A DNA stretch of 64,000 bases from Xanthomonas sp. XNM01 (GCF_014851915.1 NZ_JACVAP010000004.1:534383-598382), one strand, 5' to 3'; positions 39,226 to 50,416 are shown, counted from the first letter of the stretch. Program-made: numbers and translations. The notes: generated from the letters alone by a model not told the origin.

Positions 39226-39542
39226 CCCCGGTGCGCTCCGATGCCGATTACGCCACGCATCTGCGCGGCGCCGGCCTGCGTGTCACCCAGCCGCGCCTGC
39301 TGGTGATGCGCGCCATCGCGGCGTTGCCGACCGGTGGCGGGGCGCCGCTGCAGCAGCGGTTGCAGCACGCGCTCCAGATCCAGGGCAGGCCGCTGCCGCC
39401 ATCGACCATCCACCGGGTGCTGCGCGACCTGGCCGCGGCGGGACTGCTGCGGGCCGCGCCGGTCCCGACCTGCCCGTCCGCCGGCCGCACCGCCGGCGAG
39501 TGCCCTTTCCCAGATGATCCGGATCCCGATGATGTCTCCTGA
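39219..39542 (+). CDS. Fur-family winged-helix protein, short
   Basis: A 107-residue protein whose middle matches the Fur DNA-binding domain: LRGAGLRVTQPRLLVMRAI, then STIHRVLRDLAAAGLLR. The normal C-terminal dimerisation and metal-binding half (His/Cys-rich, about 60 residues) is missing; the protein ends GECPFPDDPDPDDVS. It is thus either a stripped-down regulator or a remnant. Overlaps both neighbours, so it is cotranslated with exbB. Confidence 0.7.
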   Translation: MLTPVRSDADYATHLRGAGLRVTQPRLLVMRAIAALPTGGGAPLQQRLQHALQIQGRPLPPSTIHRVLRDLAAAGLLRAAPVPTCPSAGRTAGECPFPDDPDPDDVS

Positions 39543-40251
39543 TGTTTCCCTGCTGCCCGCCACCCACGCGTTGACGCCCTGGGGCATGTACCTGGCCGCC
39601 GACTGGGTGGTGCAGTCGGTGATGGTCGGCCTGGCGCTGGCCTCGCTGGCGACCTGGACGGTGCTGATCGCCAAGGCCTGGGAACTGGCCTGCACGGCGC
39701 GTGCACTGCGCGCCGCGCATGCCTCCCTGGAAGCGGGCGCCGGTCTGGACGATGTTGTCGCCCTGCCGGTGGTCGCAGACGGCCTGGCGCGGCAGATGCT
39801 GGACGCGGCCCACGCCGAACTGAGGCTGTCGGCCGATGCGCAGGGCAGCGATGGCATCAAGGAGCGGCTGGCGTCGCGGCTGGAGCGCATCGAGCTGGCG
39901 CATGCACGGCGGCTGCGCAGTGGCACCGGCGTGCTCGCCACGATCGGCGCGACCGCACCCTTCGTCGGCCTGTTCGGCACGGTGTGGGGGATCATGAACA
40001 GTTTCATCGGCATCGCCGAGGCCAACACCACGAATCTGGCGGTGGTCGCGCCCGGCATCGCCGAGGCGCTGCTGGCGACCGCGCTGGGTCTGGTCGCCGC
40101 GATCCCGGCAGTGGTGATCTACAACCATTTCAGTCGCCGGCTGGCGGCGATCCGCGGCGCCAGCGGTGATGTGTCGGCCTGCGTGCAGCAACTGGTCTCG
40201 CGCGACCTGGATCGCGGCCGCGCATTCGCGGCAGGCGTGGGCCGGGGCTGA
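39529..40251 (+). CDS. exbB: ExbB energy-transducing protein
   Basis: A 240-residue inner-membrane proton-channel subunit. Three membrane helices: VMVGLALASLATWTVLIAKAWEL, GVLATIGATAPFVGLFGTVWGIM and AEALLATALGLVAAIPAVVIY, the last two being the family signatures. Starts at one of two adjacent Met codons (39529 or 39532), inside the 3' end of the Fur-like gene. Followed by exbD after 1 bp. Confidence 0.93.
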   Translation: MMSPDVSLLPATHALTPWGMYLAADWVVQSVMVGLALASLATWTVLIAKAWELACTARALRAAHASLEAGAGLDDVVALPVVADGLARQMLDAAHAELRLSADAQGSDGIKERLASRLERIELAHARRLRSGTGVLATIGATAPFVGLFGTVWGIMNSFIGIAEANTTNLAVVAPGIAEALLATALGLVAAIPAVVIYNHFSRRLAAIRGASGDVSACVQQLVSRDLDRGRAFAAGVGRG

Positions 40252-40252
40252 C

Positions 40253-40678
40253 ATGGGGATCAGGACATCGCGCAGCGACGACGACGCGCTGGACGAGCAG
40301 CACGAGATCAACGTCACCCCCTTCATCGACGTGATGCTGGTGCTGCTGATCATCTTCATGGTCGCCGCGCCGCTGGCCACGGTCGACATTCCGGTCGACC
40401 TGCCGGCCAGCGCCGCGCAGCCGACGCCGCGCGAGGCCGAGCCGGTGTTCCTGACCGTGCGGGCGGACCTGTCGCTGAGCGTCAACGACCGTCCGGTCGA
40501 CGCCGACACGCTGCCGACAGCGCTGGAGCAGGCGACCGGCGGCGACCATGCACAGCGGATCTTCCTGCGCGCCGACAAGGGCGTGCCCTACGGCGAGCTG
40601 ATGGAGGCGATGAACGCGCTGCGCCGCGCCGGCTACCTGAAGGTCGCGCTGGTCGGTCTGGAGCAGGCCGACCCATGA
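40253..40678 (+). CDS. exbD: ExbD energy-transducing protein
   Basis: A 141-residue protein with one membrane helix bearing the essential Asp: INVTPFIDVMLVLLIIFMV. The periplasmic domain ends ALRRAGYLKVALVGLE. Works with ExbB to convert proton motive force into TonB motion. Its stop overlaps the tonB start as ATGA. Confidence 0.95.
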   Translation: MGIRTSRSDDDALDEQHEINVTPFIDVMLVLLIIFMVAAPLATVDIPVDLPASAAQPTPREAEPVFLTVRADLSLSVNDRPVDADTLPTALEQATGGDHAQRIFLRADKGVPYGELMEAMNALRRAGYLKVALVGLEQADP

Positions 40679-41421
40679 GCCGTTCCGCGCGTGATGGCCT
40701 GCGCTGGGGTGGCAGCCTCGGCCTGGCCCTGCTGCTGCACGCCGGCCTGGTCGGCGGCGGTCTGTGGTGGCATGCGCGCAGCGCACCATTGCTGTTGGAC
40801 GAGCAGCCGATGGAAGCGGTGATGGTCGACCTGGCACCGGCGCCGGAAGCGCCACCGGCCCCGCCGACCGAGATCCCGCCCGGCCCGCCGCAGCAGGAAC
40901 AGGCGCGGTCCGAACCGGAACCGGCGCCCAGGCCCGAGCCGAAGATCGAACTGCCGCCGGACGTGGTGCCGGAGGTGATCGATCCGTACCACCCGCCGCA
41001 GACCGAGCAGCAGGACGACCCCTCGGACGAAGCCAACGTCGACCGCACCCTGGCGCCGCCGGACGTGCAGGCAGCCTCGGCTGCGCGCTACGCCGCGCGG
41101 CAGACCACGTCGGGCACCAGCGGCCGAGCCGCCGCGACCTGGCAGGGACTGTTGCTCGGCCATCTGGAAAAGTACCGGCGCTATCCACGCTCGGCCGAGC
41201 GCCGCCGCGACGAAGGCGTCGCCTACGTGCGCTTCAGCGTCGACCGCCAGGGCAATGCGCACGAGGTCCGCATCGGCCGCAGCAGCGGACACCCGCTGCT
41301 GGACGAGGAAACGCTGGCCACGGTGCAGCGGGCGACGCCGATGCCGCCGCCACCGCCGGAACTGGAAGGCGAGCGGATCGAGGTGATGGTGCCGGTCGAG
41401 TTCTTCATCCGGCGGCGCTGA
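40675..41421 (+). CDS. tonB: TonB protein
   Basis: A 248-residue protein: N-terminal anchor (GSLGLALLLHAGLVGGGLWW with the conserved His), a Pro/Glu-rich spacer of about 75 residues, and the C-terminal TonB domain (YPRSAERRRDEGVAYVRFSV to MVPVEFFI), which contacts outer-membrane receptors. Last gene of the Fur-box operon. No TonB-dependent receptor is in the window. Confidence 0.95.
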   Translation: MSRSARDGLRWGGSLGLALLLHAGLVGGGLWWHARSAPLLLDEQPMEAVMVDLAPAPEAPPAPPTEIPPGPPQQEQARSEPEPAPRPEPKIELPPDVVPEVIDPYHPPQTEQQDDPSDEANVDRTLAPPDVQAASAARYAARQTTSGTSGRAAATWQGLLLGHLEKYRRYPRSAERRRDEGVAYVRFSVDRQGNAHEVRIGRSSGHPLLDEETLATVQRATPMPPPPPELEGERIEVMVPVEFFIRRR

Positions 41422-41836
41422 CGGCCGCGGAGCACGGGCGGAGATATGGCGTTCCCGATGCGGCGGCCGGACGTGACCTCCCGGTCCGAGTCCAGCGACG
41501 CCGCTGCGGCGATCCGCACAGCGCCTGCGCCAGACCCGGATCGAACGTTCAGCGCCGGCGGATGTGCCGTCCGCGTTGCCGCCCTGCACGGAGCGGCGAC
41601 CGCGACATGTCGATGATGACGCGGCGAATCCCGGCTCTGCCAGTCCGCCGGCTGTTTCGCCTTCTCACTGCGGGAGGAAAGGGCAGGTGGCGCGCGGGAC
41701 ACGCTTCCAAGGAAGCCGTGTTGCGCCTCGATCAGGGCATGAAGCGGGCCGGCAGCCGGCCGGGCCTGTTCGATGCGAGGCGTCTACTCCGCATGTCCAT
41801 GCCATGCGCGCGCGACCTCGCCCACGCGGGCCGGTG
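41422..41836. other. intergenic region, nothing recognised
   Basis: Between convergent tonB and hppA. Short ORFs on both strands are Arg-rich and lack ribosome sites; no repeat or RNA motif was recognised. Confidence 0.5.
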
Positions 41837-41873
41837 CGCCTCCTCATCCCGGTCGGGACGGGATGAAGAGGCG
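41837..41873 (-). terminator. hairpin after hppA
   Basis: CGCCTCCTCATCCCG and CGGGATGAAGAGGCG pair over 15 positions with one mismatch, 18 bp after the hppA stop. Stem strength suggests a terminator, though no U run follows. Confidence 0.6.
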
Positions 41874-41890
41874 GAACGCGACACTGCGCC

Positions 41891-43918
<2,028 letters not shown>

Positions 43919-44136
43919 GACCCCTCCCAAGGTTGATGGAAAACCGTCCAGCACCCAGCCGGATCCGGTCCCACGCCTTGCGAGTCTGCTGACACTGGAA
44001 CCGACCCGACCTGAGTGGCCGCATGCGGCCGGTGGCGCGTCACCGTGTTCGACAATCGCTGGAGCGCCCCGAGTATGCGCCCGCCCGCGCGCATCCGGCT
44101 ACACGCGGTTCACATCTGCGCTGCCACGCTTCGCGC

Positions 44137-44733
44137 ATGAGTCGAGATGCATCGCTGCTCCATCGCCGCCGCTTCCGCCACGCGCGCACCGTCGCGGTCG
44201 CGCGTTCGCTGAGTCCCGCCCGTTTCCGGATCGAGGTCCTGGTCGTGCTGCTGATCGCCGCGCTGGCGGTGGCTTCGCCGCTGAAGGCCGATGAGCCGGC
44301 GCCGGAACGGCAGCGGGAGACCGGCGCCGCACAGGCCAGCGGCACGTTGCACACGGTGCGCCAGATCCCCGAGGCCTGCACCCGCATCGAAGGCGTGTTC
44401 ACCGGCGACTCCGCGCAGCCGTACCGGATGACGACGGTACGCACGTCGCCGTCATGCCAGCCGCGCGCGCGTTTCGTCGAGGCCGGCCAGGCCGCCCCCA
44501 CGCAGGCAGCGGGCTGGATCCTCAACGACGTGATCCGCGTCCCCTCTGCCAGCTGCCCGTCGCAGCAGGCGGTCACGCGGGTCTGGCGCAAGCCCGGTGC
44601 GGCCGCCCCTGCACGGGATGGACAGGGCCAGTCGCGCGTGTATCTGGAAGACGCGAAGCGCCAAGGTGCTCAGGCCGCGGCGTTGCCCCAGTTCACCGCG
44701 GTGCTGTCGGTCGAAGGCGAAGGCTGCCGCTGA
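44137..44733 (+). CDS. hypothetical exported protein
   Basis: A 198-residue protein I do not recognise. A basic N-terminus is followed by a hydrophobic stretch (IEVLVVLLIAALAVASPL) that could be a signal peptide or anchor. The remainder has five Cys and a domain from about TLHTVRQIPEACTRIEGVF to VLSVEGEGCR, consistent with a disulfide-bonded periplasmic fold. The frame is open further upstream; the Met before the basic segment is the best guess. Stands alone between hppA and the C92 hydrolase. Confidence 0.6.
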   Translation: MSRDASLLHRRRFRHARTVAVARSLSPARFRIEVLVVLLIAALAVASPLKADEPAPERQRETGAAQASGTLHTVRQIPEACTRIEGVFTGDSAQPYRMTTVRTSPSCQPRARFVEAGQAAPTQAAGWILNDVIRVPSASCPSQQAVTRVWRKPGAAAPARDGQGQSRVYLEDAKRQGAQAAALPQFTAVLSVEGEGCR

Positions 44734-44877
44734 CACGGATGCGGCTGGACCGTGGTCCGGCACGATGCGGCCATCGACCTGAGGGGTGTGGGCGACTCCA
44801 GCGCCACCCGGGCGCTGTCGTCCAGTTCGCGAGCGTGTGGCGTTGTCGATACAGGCCGCCAGCGGCCCGACGCCGGC

Positions 44878-45477
44878 TCAGCGCTGGTCCACCGTTTCCA
44901 GCAGCGGTGATGCGAAGATCGCCGCCGGCGAGATGACCGGCTCGTGCAGCGGAACCTGGTTGCCATAGCGCTCGCGCAGCTTCACCCGCACCGGTGCCGC
45001 ATCCAGATCGAAACTGCCGAGCGTGGCCAATGGCGCCAGCTCGATGCCCGCCGCCGAGCGATAGAGCTTCCACACCAGTTCCGAGCAGTAGATGCGCTCG
45101 TCCGACCATTCGAAGGTGAGGTCGTAGGGTTTGCCCAGATACCGCGCGGCCTGCTGCTGGAGGCCGGCGGCCGCTTCCGCGGACAAGGGAGCACGCGGTC
45201 GCTTGACCACGTAGCGCCCCTGCCTGCCGCGGTCGAGCCAGGCCTGCAGCGGCGTGTACCCGACCGGTTGCACGGCTTCCAGCACGTAGGGCCTGCCGTC
45301 GCGCAGCATGACGATGCCCATGTGGCTGTAGGGCGAACGGGTCGCGGCCTGCACCGCCACGCTCTGGCTGGAGGTCGAGGTGTGGAAGACGATGTCGCCG
45401 GTCCGCGGCACGTAGTCGCGCGCGGACGCGGACGCGGCGAGCAGCAGGCCGATCAGCAGGGTGGCGGTGCGTTTCAG
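44878..45477 (-). CDS. YiiX-like C92 family (NlpC/P60-fold) hydrolase, CTG start
   Basis: A 199-residue exported protein. Signal peptide LKRTATLLIGLLLAASASA, then TGDIVFHTSTSSQ, YSHMGIVMLRDG (catalytic His region) and IYCSELVWKLYRSA (catalytic Cys): the peptidase C92 / YiiX layout. No ATG, GTG or TTG lies at the signal peptide; a CTG at 45477 follows GGAG by 6 bases and gives a perfect signal peptide. The only upstream ATG (45570) would add 31 Arg-rich residues. Substrate unknown; relatives act on acyl chains or cell-wall peptides. Confidence 0.75.
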   Translation of the reverse strand: MKRTATLLIGLLLAASASARDYVPRTGDIVFHTSTSSQSVAVQAATRSPYSHMGIVMLRDGRPYVLEAVQPVGYTPLQAWLDRGRQGRYVVKRPRAPLSAEAAAGLQQQAARYLGKPYDLTFEWSDERIYCSELVWKLYRSAAGIELAPLATLGSFDLDAAPVRVKLRERYGNQVPLHEPVISPAAIFASPLLETVDQR

Positions 45478-45657
45478 GGGAGGCTCCGTGCAGCGTGATT
45501 CGGACGGTGAGGTGAGGCCGCGCCGGTGGCGTACGCGCATTGCGGCGGCAGGCAGCCGGTCCATCGCCATGGAGCGCGCGCCTGCACTGCGCGAAACCGC
45601 GGCCTGGTGCGGCCGGCAGCACGCCGCGGCCGATGTCCGTGATGCCGCGGCGTGCAG

Positions 45658-45675
45658 GCGCCGGCTGTCCGGCGC
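45658..45675 (-). terminator. hairpin after pfp
   Basis: GCGCCGG-CTGT-CCGGCGC, a perfect 7-bp stem with a 4-base loop, 9 bp beyond the pfp stop. No U run. Confidence 0.45.
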
Positions 45676-45684
45676 CGTGGATGC

Positions 45685-46941
45685 TCAGCCGTCCCAGCCG
45701 GGCAGGGTCTTCTTCACCGCCACGTTCTTCAGCGTCACGTACTTCGGCAGGCCGTCGCGGCCCCACGGCAGCGGCGCCTCGCCCCGGATCAACGGTTCGA
45801 GATAGGTGCGGGCGCGGGCGGTGATGCCGAAGCCGTCCTTGCGGATGAAACCGGCCGGCATGGTCTTCTCGTGGTTGGCGACCTTGTGCAGCGGCGCCGC
45901 ATCGATCTTCCAGCGGTACGGCGCATCGCTGGCGCGCACGATCACCGGCATCGTCGCGTTGCGGCCGGCCAGGGCGAACCTGACCGCCGCACGGCCCACC
46001 GCCTGCGCCTGCTCCCAGTCGGTCTTCGAGGCGACATGGCGGGCCGAGCGCTGCAGGTAGTCGGGCACGGTCCAGTGCACCTTGTAGCCCAGCGCATCCT
46101 TGACCCGGCCGGCCAGGTGCGAGGCCACGCCGCCCAGCTGGGTATGGCCGAATGCATCGGTGCCGCCCCCGGCATCGGCGACGAAGCGGCCATCGGCATC
46201 GCGGATGCCCTCGCTGGCCACGACCACGCACCAGCCGACCTTCTTCACGACCTTGTCGACCTGGGCCAGGAACGCTGCCTCGTCGTAGGCGCGCTCGGGG
46301 AACAGGATGATCTGCGGTGCATCGTCGGGCGACTGCCCGGCCAGACCGGCGGCGGCGGCCAGCCAGCCGGCGTGCCGCCCCATCGCCTCGTAGACGAACA
46401 CGCGGGTCGAGGTGTCGGCCATCGCCGCCACGTCCAGCGCGGCCTCGCGCACCGACACCGCGGTGTACTTGGCGGCCGAGCCGAAGCCCGGGCAGCAGTC
46501 GGTCACGGCCAGGTCGTTGTCGATGGTCTTGGGCACGCCGATGCAGGTCAGCGGGTAGTCGAATTCCGCGGCCAGCTGCGAGACCTTCCACGCGGTATCG
46601 GCCGAATCGTTGCCGCCGTTGTAGAGGAACCAGCGCACGTCGTGTGCCTGCAGCACCTGTAGCAGGCGTTCGTACTTCGCCCTGTCGGCATCCACCGACT
46701 TGAGCTTGTAGCGGCACGAACCGAACGCGCCGCCCGGCGTGTGCGCCAGCGCGGCGATGCTTGCCGCCGATTCCTTCGAGGTGTCGATCAGGTCCTCGCG
46801 CAGCGCGCCGAGGATGCCGTTGCGCGCCGCCAGCACCTTGATCCTGCTGGCGCGGGCCTCGGCGATGACGCCGGCGGCGGTGGCGTTGATGACGGCGGTG
46901 ACGCCGCCCGACTGGGCGTAGAGCAGGGTGCCTTGGGCCAT
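45685..46941 (-). CDS. pfp: diphosphate-dependent 6-phosphofructokinase
   Basis: A 418-residue enzyme that reversibly phosphorylates fructose 6-phosphate with PPi. In the PFK fold, phosphate donor choice depends on two sites: here GGNDSADTA puts Asp where ATP enzymes have Gly, and PKTIDNDL has Lys where they have Gly (PGTIDND), both diagnostic of PPi use. Also YEAMGRHAGWLA. With ppa and hppA nearby, PPi made by biosynthesis has three competing users. No ATP-PFK gene is in the window. Confidence 0.94.
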   Translation of the reverse strand: MAQGTLLYAQSGGVTAVINATAAGVIAEARASRIKVLAARNGILGALREDLIDTSKESAASIAALAHTPGGAFGSCRYKLKSVDADRAKYERLLQVLQAHDVRWFLYNGGNDSADTAWKVSQLAAEFDYPLTCIGVPKTIDNDLAVTDCCPGFGSAAKYTAVSVREAALDVAAMADTSTRVFVYEAMGRHAGWLAAAAGLAGQSPDDAPQIILFPERAYDEAAFLAQVDKVVKKVGWCVVVASEGIRDADGRFVADAGGGTDAFGHTQLGGVASHLAGRVKDALGYKVHWTVPDYLQRSARHVASKTDWEQAQAVGRAAVRFALAGRNATMPVIVRASDAPYRWKIDAAPLHKVANHEKTMPAGFIRKDGFGITARARTYLEPLIRGEAPLPWGRDGLPKYVTLKNVAVKKTLPGWDG

Positions 46942-47086
46942 GCGTGGTCCTCCTTCCGGCAGCGGGACAATTCTGGGACAGTGTCACGGGATGCGGTAAG
47001 CTGCACCGCGTTGGTGCGGCGCAGCGTGGCCTGGCGTTCAGTCTAGCCCGGCGCCGCCTTCTGATATTTCCGTCTGGGAGCGATCG

Positions 47087-47650
47087 ATGCGACTGGTACT
47101 ACTGGGCCCACCCGGTTCGGGCAAGGGAACGCAGGCCGCGCGCCTGAAAGAACAGCTGGCTGTCCCGCACATTTCCACCGGCGATCTGCTGCGCGCCGAA
47201 GTGGCCGCCGGCACCGAGCTGGGCAAGCAGGCCAAGGAAGTGATGGACCGCGGCGACCTGGTGTCCGATGCGATCCTGCTGGGCATGCTCGAGTCGCGCC
47301 TGGGTCGCGAGGACGCGGCCAACGGCTTCATCCTCGACGGCTACCCGCGCAACCTGGCCCAGGCCGACGCGCTGGATGGGCTGCTGGGCCGCATCGGCCA
47401 GCCGCTGGACGCGGTGGTGCAGCTGGATGTCGCCACCGAACTGCTGGTCGAGCGCATCGCCGGCCGCGCCCAGGCCGAAGGTCGCGCTGACGACAATCCC
47501 GAATCGGTGCGCAAGCGCCTGCAGGTCTACAACGATTCGACCGCCCCGGTGATCGGCTTCTACGAGAAGCGCGGCACCCTGGCCCGTATCGATGGCGTGG
47601 GCAGCCTGGACGAGGTCTCCGCCCGCATCGCCGCCGCGCTGAAGGGCTGA
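47087..47650 (+). CDS. adk: adenylate kinase, short form
   Basis: A 187-residue enzyme interconverting ATP, ADP and AMP. P-loop GPPGSGKGTQ, AMP-site HISTGDLLR and GFILDGYPRN. The lid is the short type (GRAQAEGRADDN) without the Zn-binding insert. ATG follows GGGAGCGATCG. Divergent from pfp; a hairpin terminator follows. Confidence 0.97.
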   Translation: MRLVLLGPPGSGKGTQAARLKEQLAVPHISTGDLLRAEVAAGTELGKQAKEVMDRGDLVSDAILLGMLESRLGREDAANGFILDGYPRNLAQADALDGLLGRIGQPLDAVVQLDVATELLVERIAGRAQAEGRADDNPESVRKRLQVYNDSTAPVIGFYEKRGTLARIDGVGSLDEVSARIAAALKG

Positions 47651-47677
47651 GCGGCCAGGCAGCGTCGGCTGCAAAGA

Positions 47678-47712
47678 GAAACCCCGGCCCGCGTTGCGCG
47701 GACCGGGGTTTC
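47678..47712 (+). terminator. adk terminator
   Basis: GAAACCCCGGCCCGCG and CGCGGACCGGGGTTTC form a 16-position stem with one mismatch, 27 bp after adk. TTTC ends the stem, so the U run is short but the hairpin is very stable. Confidence 0.75.
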
Positions 47713-47925
47713 CGTGGTGTCGGCGGTTGGGCTTGCTCAGGGCCCCGCAGCATGAGCGCTTCCGGGGATCGGCCACTTGGGGAGTAGGACCGGGAAGGCA
47801 CTGCGACCGACGCGTGTAGTGTGGCGTCGGCGCGCGCCGACCGCAGTCGGGGATATCCCGACGTTTCGCATCATCCGCATCCCGTAGCGTTCCGCGGGTG
47901 CAGCCGATCGGCGACAATTGCGCCG

Positions 47926-49302
47926 ATGAGCAGACTCCACATTCTCGGTATCGCCGGCACCTTCATGGGCGGCGTGGCGGCGCTGGCGCGCGAGCTCGGC
48001 CATGCGGTCGAAGGCAGCGACCAGGCGGTGTATCCGCCGATGTCCACCCAGCTCGAGCGGCTGGGCATCTCCCTGCGGCAGGGCTACCAGCCCGGCCACA
48101 TCGGCGCGGACTGCGACGAGGTCATCGTCGGCAACGCGCTGTCGCGCGGCAATCCGGCGGTGGAGCAGGTGCTCGACGACGGCCGCCGCTACACCTCCGG
48201 CGCGCAGTGGCTGGCCGAGCACGTGCTGCCCGGACGCGAGACCATCGCCGTCGCCGGTACCCACGGCAAGACCACGACGACGACGATCCTCGCCTTCCTG
48301 CTGGACGCGGCCGGACGCGAGCCGGGCTTCCTGATCGGCGGCGTGGCCGAGGACTTCGGCGTATCGGCGCGGCTGGGCGCAGGCCGCGAGTTCGTGGTCG
48401 AGGCCGACGAGTACGACACCGCGTTCTTCGACAAGCGCAGCAAGTTCGTCCACTACCGGCCGACGGTGGCGATCCTCAACAATCTCGAGTACGACCACGC
48501 CGACATCTTCCCGGACGTGGCCGCGATCCAGCGCCAGTTCCATCACCTGGTGCGTACCGTGCCGCGCCGTGGCCGGCTGCTGGTCAACGGCGAGGACGCG
48601 CATCTGGCGCAGGTGCTGGCGATGGGCTGCTGGACGCCGGTGGAAACCTTCGGCATCGCCGCCGATGGCGCCAGCTTCGACTGGGCCGCCCGCCTGCTGG
48701 CCGACGACGGCAGCGCCTTCGTCGTGCTGCACCAGGGCCGCGCACTGGGTGAGGTGCACTGGCCGCTGCTGGGCCGGCACAACGTGATGAACGCGCTGGC
48801 GGCGCTGGCCGCCGTGCACGCGGTCGGCGTCGCACCGGAGACGGTGATGCCGGCGCTGGCCGGATTCCGCAGCGTGAAGCGGCGGATGGAAGTGGTCGGC
48901 GACGCCAACGGCATCACCGTCTACGACGACTTCGCCCACCACCCGACCGCGATCCGGACCACGCTGGAAGGTCTGCGTGCGAAGGTCGGCGCAGCGCGGA
49001 TCGTCGTGGCGATGGAGCCGCGCAGCAATTCGATGCGGCTGGGCGCCCACGCGGATGCGCTGGCGCCATCGCTGGACGGCGCCGACGTGGTGCTGTTCCT
49101 GCACCGGCCGCAGCTGGCCTGGGATGCCGGCGCGGTGGTCGCCGCCGTACGCGGCCAGGCGCAGACCGCGCCCGACACCGACGCGCTGCTGGACGCCCTG
49201 CAGGCGCAGGTGCGGCCGGGCGACCATGTGGTGTTCATGTCCAATGGCGGCTTCGATGGTGCGCCGCGCCGCTTCGCCGCGCTGATCGGCGCGCCGGCCT
49301 GA
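47926..49302 (+). CDS. mpl: UDP-MurNAc:L-Ala-gamma-D-Glu-mDAP ligase
   Basis: A 458-residue Mur ligase that recycles the murein tripeptide directly onto UDP-MurNAc. N-terminal Rossmann segment HILGIAGTFMGGVAALARELG, the ATP loop AGTHGKTTTTTILAFLLD, Mpl-typical VVEADEYDTAFFDKRSKFVHYRP and the C-terminal YDDFAHHPTAIRTTL. Starts MSRLHILGI; earlier in-frame Met is too far upstream. The 213-bp gap before it contains only the adk terminator. Confidence 0.97.
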   Translation: MSRLHILGIAGTFMGGVAALARELGHAVEGSDQAVYPPMSTQLERLGISLRQGYQPGHIGADCDEVIVGNALSRGNPAVEQVLDDGRRYTSGAQWLAEHVLPGRETIAVAGTHGKTTTTTILAFLLDAAGREPGFLIGGVAEDFGVSARLGAGREFVVEADEYDTAFFDKRSKFVHYRPTVAILNNLEYDHADIFPDVAAIQRQFHHLVRTVPRRGRLLVNGEDAHLAQVLAMGCWTPVETFGIAADGASFDWAARLLADDGSAFVVLHQGRALGEVHWPLLGRHNVMNALAALAAVHAVGVAPETVMPALAGFRSVKRRMEVVGDANGITVYDDFAHHPTAIRTTLEGLRAKVGAARIVVAMEPRSNSMRLGAHADALAPSLDGADVVLFLHRPQLAWDAGAVVAAVRGQAQTAPDTDALLDALQAQVRPGDHVVFMSNGGFDGAPRRFAALIGAPA

Positions 49303-49394
49303 ACCCCTCCGGCAGGTATCGCTGCATGCGGCCGTATTGACGCGTTGCCGGGCTGGACGGAGTACCCTGCGCGTTCCTCCTGCATGGCGACACC

Positions 49395-49979
49395 GTGTCG
49401 ACACCGAACGAGTTCCTGCCGCTGTTTCCACTGCACACGGTGCTGCTGCCGGGTGCGCCGCTCGGCCTGCGCGTGTTCGAGCGGCGCTACCTGGACCTGG
49501 TCGCCGAGTGCGGCCGCAACGGCAGCGGGTTCGGTGTCTGCCTGATCCTGAAGGGCGAGGAGACCGGTGAACCGGCAACGCCGGCCACGCATGGCGTGGA
49601 GGCGCGGATGGAGGACTTCGGCACCGACCGCAACGGCCTGCTGACCCTGCAGGTGCGCGGTGCGCGCCGGTTCCGGATCGTCCGCACGCGGGTGCGCGAC
49701 AGCGGCCTGCTGGTCGGCGACGTGCACTGGTACGACGAGCCCGCTGCCACGCCGCTGCGCCCCGAGCATGCGGTGATGGCGACCCTGCTGGCCGAACTGC
49801 TGGAAAAGGTCGGCGGCCAGTACGCGGCGGTCAACCTGCGCCAGCTAGAGGATGCGGACTGGGTCGGCTGGCGCCTGGCCGAACTGCTGCCGATCACCGA
49901 CCCGCAGCGGCTGGTGCTGCTTCAGGAGCAGGACCCGCACCGGCGCCTGGATCACCTGCTGCGCTGGATGGACGAGTAG
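49395..49979 (+). CDS. Lon N-terminal-domain (LON substrate-binding) protein
   Basis: A 194-residue protein consisting only of the Lon N-terminal domain: LPLFPLHTVLLPGAPLGLRVFERRY, then a beta-rich half (GARRFRIVRTRVRDSGLLVGDV) and a helical end (LLPITDPQRLVLLQEQD). GTG start at 49395. Such stand-alone proteins lack ATPase and protease parts; function unknown, perhaps a chaperone or adaptor. Possibly cotranscribed with mpl (92 bp). Confidence 0.87.
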   Translation: MSTPNEFLPLFPLHTVLLPGAPLGLRVFERRYLDLVAECGRNGSGFGVCLILKGEETGEPATPATHGVEARMEDFGTDRNGLLTLQVRGARRFRIVRTRVRDSGLLVGDVHWYDEPAATPLRPEHAVMATLLAELLEKVGGQYAAVNLRQLEDADWVGWRLAELLPITDPQRLVLLQEQDPHRRLDHLLRWMDE

Positions 49980-50386
49980 AACCTGTCCGCGCCGAGGTGC
50001 GGATCGGATCGCCCACCCGCACGCCATGCCGGCAGCGTCTTGCGCCCGCATGGCGACTGCCGCCGAGGCGGCGCGCATCCTTGCACGATGTTGCTCCGTA
50101 CGCCCGGATGGAGCGGTCCCGGGTGCGCGGGCCGGCGACTGCGCCGTTCCGGTTCGCAGGGGCGGTGTGAGGCGGATGCGCCGTTGCGAGCGACGGGCGG
50201 GAGGCGCCACGCGCCACATCGTCGTGATCGCACAGTGCACCGGGATGCGTCCCCGGTAGCCGTGCGCTGCGACCGGGCTGCCCGTGAAGCCGCCTTCCTC
50301 CGGGTCCCGCGCATGCGCACCACGCGGTGTGGGGGCATCCCGGCGCAGCGGGCGGCAATGCGGCCAGCCGACGAAGCCCTGCCAGC
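49980..50386. other. intergenic region, nothing recognised
   Basis: About 400 bp between convergent genes. Several Arg-rich ORFs overlap on both strands, none with a start site or coherent residue pattern. No repeat was seen apart from the hairpin at its right end. Confidence 0.5.
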
Positions 50387-50416
50387 CACCGGCAGCCTGG
50401 TGCCAGGCTGCCGGTG
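50387..50416 (-). terminator. perfect 14-bp hairpin after the DedA-PAP2 gene
   Basis: CACCGGCAGCCTGG-TG-CCAGGCTGCCGGTG, an uninterrupted palindrome 3 bp after the stop on the minus strand. Probably its terminator. Confidence 0.65.

Noticed and set aside
41446..41620. Short + strand ORF after tonB
   Set aside because: No ribosome site and Arg/Ala-rich text; not continuous with the tonB operon.
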